Origin: a virus | Direction: 5' to 3' (one strand) | Length of the DNA stretch: 64,000 nucleotides | Virus record (IMG/VR): IMGVR_UViG_3300027793_000063 | Coordinates: 62,001-126,000 of that record | Notes under the pieces: generated by a model | Databases searched by the model: none | Seen by the model: the letters and a program-made list of their open reading frames with translations, nothing else | Told to the model about the DNA's origin: nothing | Shown: piece by piece, positions 25,745-34,649 of the stretch | How positions within the stretch are numbered: the first letter of the stretch is position 1 | Layout: the number at the start of each line of letters is the position of its first letter | Translations under genes and position numbers: made by a program

Positions 25745-25977
25745 GGTTTTTGGTGTTTCGCGTTAGCCTCCAGCCACGCCTTGCCTTCGTCGGCGGTGAT
25801 TCTCTTGGCGTGCCTGTATTCTCGGAAGTCGCTCCACGTTCCGTCCTGCTCTCCGATGATGTAGGATTCGCCGCGTTTGTCCGTGATGATTCGCGCAACG
25901 AATCCGACGCGCCATGGGTCTTGCGGATCACGGTCGGAGTATTTGGTTGCCAGCACGTAGTCGCCGAGGTTCATGCT
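25741..25977 (-). CDS. small hypothetical protein
   Basis: 78 residues from the ATG at 25977. Beta-rich start (GDYVLATKYSDRDPQDPW, then VGFVARIITDKRG) resembling a small SH3-like or Tudor-like barrel, followed by a helix. It overlaps its downstream gene by 4 bp. Not recognised. Confidence 0.6.
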   Translation of the reverse strand, partial: SMNLGDYVLATKYSDRDPQDPWRVGFVARIITDKRGESYIIGEQDGTWSDFREYRHAKRITADEGKAWLEANAKHQKP

Positions 25978-25985
25978 CATCTGGT

Positions 25986-26180
25986 TCAGTAGGTAGGCGG
26001 CCCGGCTTCGAGCCGCAGCAGTCGCCTGTGGATGTCCAGCAGCTTCTCGTCGGTGGTCTTCGCCATCCAAGCAGCCATCACTTCGCGGCGCTCCCGCTCG
26101 CTGCAGTGGTCACACTTGCCGTTGGTGTGCTGCATGAACCGCGCGCACTCGTTGCAGTATTGAGTTATTACGAGGGCCAT
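25986..26180 (-). CDS. small zinc-ribbon-like protein
   Basis: 64 residues. Residues 9-26 (CNECARFMQHTNGKCDHC) form a two-CxxC zinc-binding knuckle, followed by a charged helix. Proteins of this size with one zinc ribbon are common in phages and often bind nucleic acid or a polymerase. Function unknown. Confidence 0.65.
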   Translation of the reverse strand: MALVITQYCNECARFMQHTNGKCDHCSERERREVMAAWMAKTTDEKLLDIHRRLLRLEAGPPTY

Positions 26181-26183
26181 AGT

Positions 26184-26711
26184 TCAGGGTTCCTTGCTGC
26201 TTGCGGCGATGTCCTCCGGTGTTGTTCTGTTCAGCGCGTCGCACCCATCGGCCGGTGTCGTGTGCGGCGTTCTGCCCAACGCGTCGCAGGCCGCCAGATA
26301 GACGTCCGCCAGGTCCATCCAATCCGGATCGCCGACGCAGCCGGAGATTGTCCCGCTGCTTTCCTCGATGACTCCTCCTGTGCTTTCGATGACCTGCGTC
26401 AGTCGCTTCAGCACCGCCTTGTAGGCGAACTCTGTTTCGCTCGGCAGCCGGTAGTCAGGATTCCACTCGTCGTAGACGCATTCTCCGTCCTCCCCGCCGA
26501 GATGCACGCTGGCATACACCAGCCGCTCGCTCATCTCGCCGGCAACGCGGAAGAGCTCACTCAGGACGTGCTTCACCTGCTGTTTGGCAGACAGATAGTT
26601 CGGCGCGCGCCGGTCTGCCGACCATCCGGTAATGTGCTGCGTCTTGCCTCTGCATTTCTCGACGGCCATCCGGTCGTAGCCGAGGATTGTGTATTTGGAG
26701 TCTGAGTTCAT
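26184..26711 (-). CDS. hypothetical protein
   Basis: 175 residues from the ATG at 26711; an upstream Met at 26723 is possible. Mostly helical in the middle with an acidic Asp/Glu-rich segment near residue 85. The first 14 codons (MNSDSKYTILGYDR) are duplicated exactly in the remnant at 27022-27064. Overlaps the next upstream gene by 4 bp. Not recognised. Confidence 0.6.
   Translation of the reverse strand: MNSDSKYTILGYDRMAVEKCRGKTQHITGWSADRRAPNYLSAKQQVKHVLSELFRVAGEMSERLVYASVHLGGEDGECVYDEWNPDYRLPSETEFAYKAVLKRLTQVIESTGGVIEESSGTISGCVGDPDWMDLADVYLAACDALGRTPHTTPADGCDALNRTTPEDIAASSKEP
26669..26711. repeat. 43-bp direct repeat, copy A
   Basis: Identical to 27022-27064. It covers the first 14 codons of the gene starting at 26711. 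The second copy lies in the scar upstream. Confidence 0.85.
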
Positions 26712-26974
26712 ACGATTGCGCACGGCGTCGGGACTCTTCGGCGGATGATCCGGAATGATGACATCGTCGAGTCGGTACCGCAGGCGACGTAAATCGGATC
26801 TTTGACACCCAACAATTCTGCGGCGGTGTGCAGCAGCGCGACGATCTTCCCTTCGTCGATGTCATCCGGCAGGTGCATGTCGATTTGCGCAACTTTCACG
26901 AACTCGCGGTCGTTGCTGATGATGATAAGCTGACTGCCTTTGTTAGCGGCTTCTTGTATGCTATTGAGGTTCAT
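26708..26974 (-). CDS. small hypothetical protein
   Basis: 88 residues, starting MNLNSIQEAANKGSQLIIIS. It occupies the same relative place behind a 3'-end remnant as the gene at 27069-27332 does behind the PAPS-reductase-like gene, so the two may be distant duplicates. Start has no SD but an A/C-rich leader. Not recognised. Confidence 0.55.
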   Translation of the reverse strand: MNLNSIQEAANKGSQLIIISNDREFVKVAQIDMHLPDDIDEGKIVALLHTAAELLGVKDPIYVACGTDSTMSSFRIIRRRVPTPCAIV

Positions 26975-27064
26975 ATGGTTTCAGTCGTTGTTATTCGTAG
27001 GGGATTCCTAACTCATCGAGCTCCGGTCGTAGCCGAGGATTGTGTATTTGGAGTCTGAGTTCAT
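26975..27064 (-). pseudogene. gene-duplication scar
   Basis: This 90-bp gap holds fragments of two neighbours. 27022-27064 is an exact 43-bp copy of the start of the gene at 26711 (copy at 26669-26711). It is joined to a sequence similar to the last codons and downstream spacer of the gene at 27353-28387: ELDELGIPYE then stop, against VLDELRIPY then stop, with the shared spacer AATAACAAC. The two fragments are in different frames. It looks like what is left after a tandem duplication and deletion. Confidence 0.7.
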
Positions 27065-27068
27065 GTGA

Positions 27069-27332
27069 TTACTGGCCGGAGACAACCGGCGCGCTGAAGA
27101 CTTCGATCGTCAGCGAAGCAGCGTGCTTGTGCACGTGCGCCGCTGCTTCGCGTCCGCCGACCGCCAAGGCCAGCGCACGTATAGAGTTACCCAGCGCAGA
27201 AGGGTCTACGCTCGATGCATTGTTAATTAGAATATCCGCGAGCTTGGTCCGCCCACGCATATCTATCTTGTTGATTCGCAGTCCTTCATTGGCCGCTCTT
27301 TCGACAGCGGCGTGAACAGATGTTTGATTCAT
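27069..27332 (-). CDS. small hypothetical protein
   Basis: 87 residues, helical with an Ala-rich C-terminal half (LGNSIRALALAVGGREAAA). Start lacks an SD but follows a leader containing AATAACAACAACTG. Possible distant paralogue of the gene at 26708. Not recognised. Confidence 0.55.
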   Translation of the reverse strand: MNQTSVHAAVERAANEGLRINKIDMRGRTKLADILINNASSVDPSALGNSIRALALAVGGREAAAHVHKHAASLTIEVFSAPVVSGQ

Positions 27333-27352
27333 ATGATTTTCAGTTGTTGTTA

Positions 27353-28387
27353 TTAGTAAGGTATCCTCAGCTCGTCGAGCACTGCGCGGTATCCCCAGTC
27401 ATCAAGCGCCGCTGCGTGCATTTTCGGGTTCCGGGTCTTCAGGTCCTGCATGGTGTTCAGCGTTCCTTCCTGTGCGCGTGACCTATTTCCGAACATACAA
27501 GTCACGCAGCCCGAGCCGCCGCTGAGGGTGTCGGGCCGGATGACGTCGATGCCGCGGGTCTTCAGATAGGTCGCGACGTCGTCGTCAGTCCAGAAGGCCA
27601 GCGGATTGGAAATCCACAAGCCGCCGAGCTTCGACGCCTGGTAGAGCGCGCCGCACGTGATCCACGCCAGGCGGCGCGCGCGGGACTCTGCGCAGCGCAC
27701 GCCGGTGAAGTGACCGTGCACGCCGACCTCCTCGTCCCACTTCTTCATCGGCTTCTTCTTGAGGTAGTCGCAGCACTTCTCGGTGATCTTCAACCCCTTC
27801 TCCTTGGCGCGTCGGAACTGCTCATGCAGATCTTCCGGGACGTGCGCGGGTATCTTGTCGCTCTTGGACGCTGCGAACTTCCGATACTTGTAGGCGAGCA
27901 GCTTGCTCCAGAGCGGTACGCCGATCTTCGGCCACAGGTCCTTCGGTCGGATGTCGGGGAACACCTGGTGACACTCGACGCCGCGCTCCGCCAGCCACTC
28001 CTTCCACTTCTTGAACATCTGCAGCGTCTCCGGATACTCCATGCGCGTGTTGCTCATGACGTGCGGGATGTGCCGGATACCCATGTCCTCGACCATCAAG
28101 TGTGACAGCGCCGTGCTGTCCCGCCCGGCGGAATAGCTGACGGCCCACTTGAGATCGGGGTGATTGGCCAAGGACAGCTTGATAACCTTGCGGGCGTGCA
28201 TCAGCTTGTCCTTGAAGGGCCGGTTGATGCCGGCCTGCAGTGTCTGGGCGCGATCGATGATGTGCGCCTTCTGCTCAGGCGTCTTGCTGGAGTTGTTCCA
28301 GAACGCCATCCTGGGCAGCGTCACCAGTTCGCAGTCCGTGGCGTCGCGCACCTTGAGCAGGACTTCGATCAGTTCGTTATCGATCAT
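27353..28387 (-). CDS. PAPS-reductase-like PP-loop protein
   Basis: 344 residues. The PP-loop motif SYSAGRDSTA near residue 85 marks an N-type ATP pyrophosphatase of the phosphoadenosine-phosphosulfate reductase family, whose members activate a substrate by adenylation. Cys residues occur at KCCDYL near 204, a VRCAESRARR stretch near 231 and GCVTCMFG near 297, which could hold an iron-sulfur cluster. Phage members of this family are common; some link to DNA phosphorothioation or sulfur-modified bases, but no dnd genes are visible here. The last codons are similar to a remnant at 26,975-27,021. Confidence 0.8.
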   Translation of the reverse strand: MIDNELIEVLLKVRDATDCELVTLPRMAFWNNSSKTPEQKAHIIDRAQTLQAGINRPFKDKLMHARKVIKLSLANHPDLKWAVSYSAGRDSTALSHLMVEDMGIRHIPHVMSNTRMEYPETLQMFKKWKEWLAERGVECHQVFPDIRPKDLWPKIGVPLWSKLLAYKYRKFAASKSDKIPAHVPEDLHEQFRRAKEKGLKITEKCCDYLKKKPMKKWDEEVGVHGHFTGVRCAESRARRLAWITCGALYQASKLGGLWISNPLAFWTDDDVATYLKTRGIDVIRPDTLSGGSGCVTCMFGNRSRAQEGTLNTMQDLKTRNPKMHAAALDDWGYRAVLDELRIPY

Positions 28388-28390
28388 GCG

Positions 28391-30112
28391 TCACGGTACG
28401 ATGTTCGGCGGTTCGGCGTCAGCATTGCCCTCGCGGATGCTGCGGTAATACCGCATAACGTGCGGGTCCACCTTCGCCACGAAGTCGTCCTCGGCGAGTA
28501 TCAAACCCTCCGGCGACCGCAAGCGGGACAGTCCCACGTAAACGTGTCCGGATGCAAACGTGCGGGAAAGCGCCAGGATCGCGCTGTCCATCGAAAGGCC
28601 TTGCGATTTGTGGATTGTGATCGAGGTAGCCGGGATGAGCGGGAACTGCCGTGCCGTCGGATACAGGCTAATCTCCGGCGGCAGCTTCGGGTTGTCGGGG
28701 TTCGCATACCATTCAGGCGGGACAACAACTGATTCCTTCGGGTCCTGCTCGCGCGTCCGTGTGTAGCGGTGACGATATAGCGTCACAAGCCGTTCCTCGT
28801 CCTCCGGTTTGCGGCCTGGGACGCCGATGACTACATTGTCCGCGTCGTAACTCCCTTCGCTGCGCTGAAAGATGTTGATCTCGCGTACAAAGCCGCGTGT
28901 GCCATTCACGAATCTGCCGTCGGGGTCGTTGACTGTGAACATTACAGGATACCCGACGCGCACAAACGTCCGCTTGTCCAGCAGGCGTCGCTGCAACGCT
29001 TTAGTCAATTCATCCTTCACGCCTTCGATGTTCTTGGTCTCCCAGTCCTTCATCTGTTGCACCCCGGGCACGATGCAGAACTCTGCGTCGAGTGGTTGCG
29101 TGGGGGCCGGATAGTGTTCCAGCGCCTGCGCGTTGATCGCTTTCGCCTGTTTGTTGGTCGGCACCAGAAACGTGTAGAACCGCGTCTCCTCCAGCGTCAT
29201 GCCCTTGCGTACAAACCTTCGCGCGTATTCCCGGTCGTCCTGCGTCGTGATACCCACGCGAATGTTATTAAGGAACCCGACAAACCGATGGTCGCCCTGC
29301 CGAAACACCTTCGTCAGCTCAATCGGCTTTACACGTGCGTCGTCCCATGCGCGCGCCAGGAATGCCCAGTCGGGACGATCGTCGTTCATGCCCTCCTCGA
29401 CCGGAGGCAACTGCGCGAAGTCGCCGATGAATACCATCTGCAGCCCGCCGAACGGCTGCTCGTTGCCGCGGATACGCTTCAGCATGAAGTCCAGGTAGCC
29501 GAGCATGGCAGCGCCGGAGAGCATGGAGACTTCGTCGAGCAGCAGCACCTCGTGAGCGCGCAGCCGCGCCAGCACGCCGTGGCGCATGAACGGCTTGATC
29601 TTCGGATCAGTCATCCAGCGCTCGTAGAACATCTCATACCACGCGTCCAACTCCTCCTTGCTCATGTCCGCCGCCCGCGGCACATCGGCGCCTGGCCGCA
29701 CGTCCGCCAGGAACTCGCACATTTTCTTCGGGTAGCACGGCGGCCAGTCCGGCCCCAGGCCAATCCCAAAGAACGAGTGCATGGTCTTGCCGTCCAGATG
29801 GCTGCCGGCGATGCCGGTCGTAGCTGTGACTGACCAATGCATGTTGCGATAATCCAGCTCAGGCATCACCACAGCCTTCACGAACGTCGTCTTGCCGACG
29901 CCAGCACCTCCGGTGATCAGAACGTGCCGGTGCTCGGTGAAGATGGACACGAGAGCATCCAGATGTTCTTCCGTGCCCTCGAACCCCGGAGTGTTCTTCT
30001 CGTAGTATTTCAACCGGGCTGCGAGTTCGGCGCGCTCGACGCGTTTGCGACGATTCGGCGCCTCGGCGAACGGGTCTTCCGCCGTCTGTTTCAGGAATAC
30101 GTTCAGGTCCAT
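28391..30112 (-). CDS. Pif1/Dda-like superfamily 1B helicase
   Basis: 573 residues with a clear SD (AAGGAGG) nine bases before the ATG. Walker A GGAGVGKT at 68-75, then TATTGIAG, Walker B LLLDEVSML, QMVFIGDFAQLPPV (motif III), and the C-terminal motif HKSQGLSMDSAI followed by YVGLSRLRSPEGL. These are the diagnostic blocks of the Pif1/RecD2/Dda group, which moves 5'-3' on single-stranded DNA. In T4, Dda supports replication start and recombination. It lies 1 bp before the MazG-like gene's stop side in one operon. Confidence 0.92.
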   Translation of the reverse strand: MDLNVFLKQTAEDPFAEAPNRRKRVERAELAARLKYYEKNTPGFEGTEEHLDALVSIFTEHRHVLITGGAGVGKTTFVKAVVMPELDYRNMHWSVTATTGIAGSHLDGKTMHSFFGIGLGPDWPPCYPKKMCEFLADVRPGADVPRAADMSKEELDAWYEMFYERWMTDPKIKPFMRHGVLARLRAHEVLLLDEVSMLSGAAMLGYLDFMLKRIRGNEQPFGGLQMVFIGDFAQLPPVEEGMNDDRPDWAFLARAWDDARVKPIELTKVFRQGDHRFVGFLNNIRVGITTQDDREYARRFVRKGMTLEETRFYTFLVPTNKQAKAINAQALEHYPAPTQPLDAEFCIVPGVQQMKDWETKNIEGVKDELTKALQRRLLDKRTFVRVGYPVMFTVNDPDGRFVNGTRGFVREINIFQRSEGSYDADNVVIGVPGRKPEDEERLVTLYRHRYTRTREQDPKESVVVPPEWYANPDNPKLPPEISLYPTARQFPLIPATSITIHKSQGLSMDSAILALSRTFASGHVYVGLSRLRSPEGLILAEDDFVAKVDPHVMRYYRSIREGNADAEPPNIVP

Positions 30113-30772
30113 TTACTCGCCCTCCTTTTTGTCGGCGCGCGCCTGCGCTGCGGCGTCGGAATACGTCCCAGTCTTGTAGCGGGCGTTCGGTCCTCGCTCA
30201 AGCTTCACGATGTTGAGTTCGCGCAAGCGGTCTTCGTCGATTTCCAGCAGCCCCGCCATCTCACGCACGACCCAGCAATCCTGCAGCAGCAGATCCCTGA
30301 GTTTGTCCCGGTCCAAATCTTTGCGATAGAACACGTGCTTCTTGATGACGTCCAGGATGTGACCCGCCAATACGGAGTGCATGCTGATGAGGTTGCAGAG
30401 AGCTTCACTCGGATACGGGCAGTATGAAGGACTCCACGGCATCGCCCACGACGCCGGCATTGACAACTCGGCCTCGTCTAGCTGCACAAGACCCGTGACG
30501 ATTCGCAACGCGCCCTCGTAGAACAGATGGTCGCCCAGCTCCTCGATGATATTTTCGACATCCAACTTCGGATGCAAGCCAAACCACTTGAGGTCGGACA
30601 TTCTGATTCCGATCACTGCCATTTCAAGTTCCGCCGCCTCGGTGGCGATGCCTACGGCGGCGTGCAGCATCGAGAGTGCGTCTGTGGTGATCCCCATGAT
30701 GATCTGATCGCCGCCCTTGAAGAGGCGCGCGATCAGGTCGCGGTGTGCGGGTGGAATAGTGAGTGGGTTCAT
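30113..30772 (-). CDS. MazG-like nucleotide pyrophosphohydrolase
   Basis: 219 residues. The EExxE...EExxD signature of MazG-type all-alpha NTP pyrophosphohydrolases is visible: TEAAELEMAVIG near residues 44-55 and NIIEELGDHLFY near 73-84. These enzymes hydrolyse (d)NTPs to monophosphates; phage versions are thought to shift nucleotide or alarmone pools during infection. The C-terminal half is extra helical sequence of unknown role. Its ATG overlaps the neighbour's stop. Confidence 0.75.
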   Translation of the reverse strand: MNPLTIPPAHRDLIARLFKGGDQIIMGITTDALSMLHAAVGIATEAAELEMAVIGIRMSDLKWFGLHPKLDVENIIEELGDHLFYEGALRIVTGLVQLDEAELSMPASWAMPWSPSYCPYPSEALCNLISMHSVLAGHILDVIKKHVFYRKDLDRDKLRDLLLQDCWVVREMAGLLEIDEDRLRELNIVKLERGPNARYKTGTYSDAAAQARADKKEGE

Positions 30773-31557
30773 CGTTTGAGTGTAATGGATTTGTTCTTGT
30801 TGTAGGAGAACTGGACGTTCTCCCGCTTGAGCCGTTTGATCGCGTCCGAGCCTGTCGAGCCAGCTTTCTGCGCGCCGTGAAGAAGTAACGCGAAGTCATG
30901 TCCGTCGTCCGCCCTCGCGTGACTGTCGTCGTGGTCAATCTCCAGCCCGAGCCGCTCGGCCTCATCCGGGTGGAAGACTATCCGGGCGCTGCGCAGCTTG
31001 TTCGGTTCGATCAGGCTGTCCCACTTTCCTCCCCATGAAGCAGTCAGCACGAAGTTCTTCGGTACCTTCTTGCGGTGGGCGATCCAGATCGGAAGGCTTT
31101 TGGTGTAGGCATAGAACCACCGGTTCGGGTTGCTGCGCGCCGCCGCCATCCAGGCCAGAAAATAATCCTGGTGGTAGAAATCCCCGTCCACGTGCACCCG
31201 CACGTTGTGCAGCCATGCCGCGGGCAGGGACAGGTCGATGATGTTCGTCATCCGTTCCGTGGTGCGCGCCTCCTGCAGGATGGCCAGATTGCGATCCACA
31301 GACGCGCGCAGCGACGGTGTGTAAGCCTCCATCGAGGCGGCGAAGCAGCGGTGCTCTGACTTCGGCCCGTCGACGAGTCGTTTTTCCTTGCGGTCGAACC
31401 ACGCCAGACACTTCTCGGCGCCGGGGCATGTGTAGCCGGCCGGCAGCGAGAAGGTGGCAGTGCCTTCGATTTTTGCATTGCCTATACCGAAGAAGAGCGT
31501 GCGGCGCTCTTCAGGATACGGAGGCTTGAGTTTATTGAATGGTGAGTAGGTAGGCAT
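30769..31557 (-). CDS. GP88-like phage protein
   Basis: 262 residues. The N terminus matches the phage GP88 family: a segment ending GTATFSLPAGYTCPGAEKC, a CFAASMEA stretch, and VDRNL after it. This family occurs in many unrelated phages and its biochemical role is unknown. Conserved Cys residues suggest a metal or iron-sulfur site. It overlaps both neighbours by a few bases in the primase operon. Confidence 0.75.
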   Translation of the reverse strand: MPTYSPFNKLKPPYPEERRTLFFGIGNAKIEGTATFSLPAGYTCPGAEKCLAWFDRKEKRLVDGPKSEHRCFAASMEAYTPSLRASVDRNLAILQEARTTERMTNIIDLSLPAAWLHNVRVHVDGDFYHQDYFLAWMAAARSNPNRWFYAYTKSLPIWIAHRKKVPKNFVLTASWGGKWDSLIEPNKLRSARIVFHPDEAERLGLEIDHDDSHARADDGHDFALLLHGAQKAGSTGSDAIKRLKRENVQFSYNKNKSITLKR

Positions 31558-33026
31558 TAAAGGCTGCGTTTTAAGCGCTTGAGCGCTCGGTTAAAGATCC
31601 TCTGGTATTCTTCTGGCGTCAGGTCGCCCAGGTCCTTCCCTGCTGGGAGTTCCAGTTTGGCGAGCGCCAACATGATCTGCTCCTTGTGCTGCGTGGACCC
31701 CAACAGCTTGGCAATCTTCTCCGTCGCCTCGCGGCCAGCGACGTCGTCGTCGAACGCCAAGAACACCAGGTGAAAGTGTCTTACCACCTTTGCGGCGTTC
31801 TCCAGGCTGATGGACGAGCCGGTGACGGGGAGGACACCGGGGCCTCCGCGCCCGCCGTCCAGTGGTCCTTCGGTGAGCACCACCCACTTGAGATCGTCCG
31901 GATCGCTCTTCGCGCGCGCGATCGCCGCGTCCCACCCCATCAGCTGCCGCTGTGAGTATTTCGCGGTGCGATACTTCGACGGTCGGAACTTGAGCACGCC
32001 GTCCTTGACTTCGTCGTAAGGCGGTATCGGCTGCCACGCCGCCTTGGGGTTCGCTCGGGTGTGCGTGTGGCTCCAGACGCACAGCCAGTAGCCGCCTCGC
32101 TGCTCGTCTCGCACCATCCGCATCTGGTCTCCCGGTCCGCCCGACTTGAACGATGCCCTGTGCGATCTGGCGATCGTCGATAAGTCGAACCCGCGGTAGA
32201 AGCCGCCGCCGTATGGATGCAGCATGTAGCGGTTGAGGCCATCCTCGGACTCCCTCTCGATGACACGCGCCTGCCAGCCCAGTGGCACTCCGTCCACCGT
32301 CGCCTTGAAGATGATGCGGTGCTGCGGCGTGTCCTTCCAGCCGCCTGGCATCTTCCGGTAGAATATCTGCTTCTCGCCGTAGGGATATTCCTTCACGCAA
32401 AACCCAACGTCGAACTGCCGCACGAGTGCCGCGATGTCGTAGCGCCGGTTGACCAGATACCGGACGGCCGGATGCTCAGCGGGCAGCGTGTCCAGCCCCA
32501 CCACCTCGCCAGGCGGTGGTGGGGCCATCTCGCCGCTCTTCGGGTCCATCTCCCACATCTCCTTGATGTCGTCCGCGGCGGCCCCGCCGCGCATGTCCGC
32601 GCGGGTGGCGATGTCGGGGAACCGCTCGGAGACGGTCCCCATGTTCAGCAGATCGTCCAGCGGGATCATGTGCGGCTGCCGGGACGACCTCGTGCGCATG
32701 CAGATGCCGGCGCCGTATTCCTGCTTCTTGCGCAGCTCCTCCCGCTCCTCGAACATGCCCGGTCGCCAGGCTTGCCCCGCGGTGGTATCGCGGTAATCGC
32801 CGAGCCCGGCCAGCACGCTCAGGTTGATCGCGTATTTCGGATCGTCCAGCTCGCGGCGACCGTGATCCTCCAGACACTTCGGACATGGGATGTAGAGGTG
32901 GTAGCCGCTGACCTCGCGCGCGAGCACCGTGGGGCACCCTTGCACCTCCGTGATCCTCTGCGCCCATTTTCGAACCTCCTCGGGCGCGTGGGCCGCGCTG
33001 TCGTTTGTGTGGATGTCGTTGCTCAT
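31557..33026 (-). CDS. DnaG-type primase with Toprim domain
   Basis: 489 residues. Near the N terminus a CPKC pair (YIPCPKCLEDHG) could be half of a zinc site. The Toprim domain is in the C-terminal third: VVLTEGPLDG holds the catalytic Glu, followed by LPVTGSSIS and then VFLAFDDDVAGREATEKI with the DxD metal site. It would make RNA primers for lagging-strand synthesis together with the DnaB-like helicase at 39642-41090. No SD at the start (leader ACGACAA). No helicase domain is fused. Confidence 0.85.
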   Translation of the reverse strand: MSNDIHTNDSAAHAPEEVRKWAQRITEVQGCPTVLAREVSGYHLYIPCPKCLEDHGRRELDDPKYAINLSVLAGLGDYRDTTAGQAWRPGMFEEREELRKKQEYGAGICMRTRSSRQPHMIPLDDLLNMGTVSERFPDIATRADMRGGAAADDIKEMWEMDPKSGEMAPPPPGEVVGLDTLPAEHPAVRYLVNRRYDIAALVRQFDVGFCVKEYPYGEKQIFYRKMPGGWKDTPQHRIIFKATVDGVPLGWQARVIERESEDGLNRYMLHPYGGGFYRGFDLSTIARSHRASFKSGGPGDQMRMVRDEQRGGYWLCVWSHTHTRANPKAAWQPIPPYDEVKDGVLKFRPSKYRTAKYSQRQLMGWDAAIARAKSDPDDLKWVVLTEGPLDGGRGGPGVLPVTGSSISLENAAKVVRHFHLVFLAFDDDVAGREATEKIAKLLGSTQHKEQIMLALAKLELPAGKDLGDLTPEEYQRIFNRALKRLKRSL

Positions 33027-33032
33027 TTGTCG

Positions 33033-33632
33033 TCATTGTCTGTGTTCGTCTGCTGTCATGGCATCGAGTTTCGCAAACAGCGGATGAGTTGGATTCTTGC
33101 CGCGCTTGCGGTTATAGAAGCATTCGAGGTTTTCTGGTTGGCACTGATTCGGAATCGTCGTCACCGCATGCCCGTCGCGTCTGCACGTCCCTCGGAATTT
33201 CTTATATCCCGACTGCTCCTCCATCGCGCCGCGCTCGAAATAGAGACAGTCATTGCAGGCCGTATCCGCCTCCTGCCAGAAGATCGTTTCACACATCTCA
33301 CCGTCTGCCCTGCAAGCTTTGTGCGATGGATACCAGTCGCCAGCCGGGCTGCCGAGATGGTAACCGTATGTGATCGTAATTTGTTCTCTCTCGATCGGCT
33401 GCGAGCAGTAACGGCATTTATCTGATGGGTGCCAAACTCCGCGTCGCATCAACCCATGAAACGTCTCGCGTAGTGTTGCTACAGGCGCAACAATCTCACT
33501 ATCGGCAGCGGCGCGACCGTCGCTAATTCCTTGTCGATAATCGGCGAGTCTGTGTCGCGCGACAGCGGCAGCGATATAAGTCCACGGATCCGCTTCCAGA
33601 CAGGCGGCTAGAAATATCTCCTGGTCAGACAT
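33033..33632 (-). CDS. multi-cysteine zinc-binding protein
   Basis: 199 residues with two cysteine-rich parts: CRYCSQP near 74-80 with HKACRADGEMC near 104-114, and CNDCLYF with GTCRRDGHAV and NQCQPENLEC near 126-168. The second block looks like a small phage zinc-knuckle domain. Function unknown. It overlaps the next upstream gene by 8 bp. Confidence 0.65.
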   Translation of the reverse strand: MSDQEIFLAACLEADPWTYIAAAVARHRLADYRQGISDGRAAADSEIVAPVATLRETFHGLMRRGVWHPSDKCRYCSQPIEREQITITYGYHLGSPAGDWYPSHKACRADGEMCETIFWQEADTACNDCLYFERGAMEEQSGYKKFRGTCRRDGHAVTTIPNQCQPENLECFYNRKRGKNPTHPLFAKLDAMTADEHRQ

Positions 33633-33867
33633 ACGTTATCCTTTCGCGAGCGAGTGTCTGCGCGTTTAGTGCCGCGGTAGCTGCCTCCTCCAACGTGTCG
33701 CCGAACCCCAATGCGTCGCCGGTCATCCCATCCTTGAAAATGTATTGCCGCTTGTCGATCACTGCGCTCTTGCCCGGGAGTCGGACGAGCCACTTATTGA
33801 CGCAGTTCGGCGAGTATTCCACGCAGAAGGTTTTCTCCAGCAACCAGTCCGGTATGCGCATGCTCAT
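33625..33867 (-). CDS. small hypothetical protein
   Basis: 80 residues. Begins MSMRIPDWLLEKTFCVEY, with a beta-rich centre (KWLVRLPGKSAVIDKRQYIF) and a helix at the end. Overlaps neighbours at both ends, so translation is coupled. Not recognised. Confidence 0.6.
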   Translation of the reverse strand: MSMRIPDWLLEKTFCVEYSPNCVNKWLVRLPGKSAVIDKRQYIFKDGMTGDALGFGDTLEEAATAALNAQTLARERITYV

Positions 33868-34124
33868 GCGCAGGCCTCCAGTGCGCGCATGGCGTCCTCA
33901 GCAAGCAACTTCATCCATCCGCGTCCGCTGTATTTTCCGCGCTGATTGACCTGACCAACACCCAGCCTGAAGCTTCTCATCACAGGATCCACAGTCACGT
34001 AGCCCAGCACCGGCGCGACAAAAAGAAGCGCACCGAGCGTCGTGTCTTCCACGGTCCAGCCTGTCTTGTTGCTGGTTGTCAAAAGCGCCGTCATCACCTT
34101 GCGCAGTTCTTCTGTCTCCTTCAT
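33864..34124 (-). CDS. small hypothetical protein
   Basis: 86 residues, with hydrophobic LGALLFVAPVLGYVTV near residue 30 and a C-terminal helix. ATGA overlaps on both sides. Possible membrane association from that stretch, but it is short. Not recognised. Confidence 0.6.
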   Translation of the reverse strand: MKETEELRKVMTALLTTSNKTGWTVEDTTLGALLFVAPVLGYVTVDPVMRSFRLGVGQVNQRGKYSGRGWMKLLAEDAMRALEACA

Positions 34125-34384
34125 GCGACCTCCTCTTCGTTCGGATCGTTGACCTCATCGTCGATGTCGGGAATGCTGTAGATCCAGCAGTGGGCCAGCT
34201 CCGGCGCGTCGTAGATGCCCGCTGCGTAAGCGGCAATCTCGCGACGGCATTCGGCCAGCGCTACCTCCTCGATTTTGTCCTCAGGTGTGTCGATCGGGAT
34301 GTCGTAATACGCCGTGTCCCACTCTCCGCTGTCGCCTTCGGAACCGCACCAGGCGCGGGCTACTTCAATTGCTCTTGTTTTCAT
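34121..34384 (-). CDS. small acidic hypothetical protein
   Basis: 87 residues, strongly acidic at the C terminus (PDIDDEVNDPNEEEVA). The pattern of an N-terminal AIEVARAWC helix, GEWDTAYYDIP and a helix with AECRREIAAY is seen in small phage proteins of unknown role. ATGA overlaps on both sides. Confidence 0.6.
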   Translation of the reverse strand: MKTRAIEVARAWCGSEGDSGEWDTAYYDIPIDTPEDKIEEVALAECRREIAAYAAGIYDAPELAHCWIYSIPDIDDEVNDPNEEEVA

Positions 34385-34638
34385 TGGTCACTGTTGTCTG
34401 TGTAAGTTTTCCCTGATGGTGCCATGATGGCGATCCCACCGCCGCGCGGACTTAGTTTCGCAACTCGCATGTTCACTGCCTTGTTGATGTTCTCCACGGT
34501 CTGCGCGACTGTCCGAGCGATTTGAATATCGTTCGGGAGTTTTGCAGCATTCCGAAACGTGTAAGTCCCGCAGTGGAACGTGAGGCTGTCACCATCTTCC
34601 ACCGCTGGTCGCTTCTGCTTTTTACTTTTAGTTGCCAT
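34381..34638 (-). CDS. small basic hypothetical protein
   Basis: 85 residues from the ATG at 34638; the longer upstream frame overlaps the next gene and is rejected. Starts ATKSKKQKRPAVEDGD, then a beta-rich segment (LTFHCGTYTFRNAAKLP) and a helix. ATGA overlap downstream. Not recognised. Confidence 0.6.
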   Translation of the reverse strand: MATKSKKQKRPAVEDGDSLTFHCGTYTFRNAAKLPNDIQIARTVAQTVENINKAVNMRVAKLSPRGGGIAIMAPSGKTYTDNSDQ

Positions 34639-34649
34639 TGTCCTGATGA

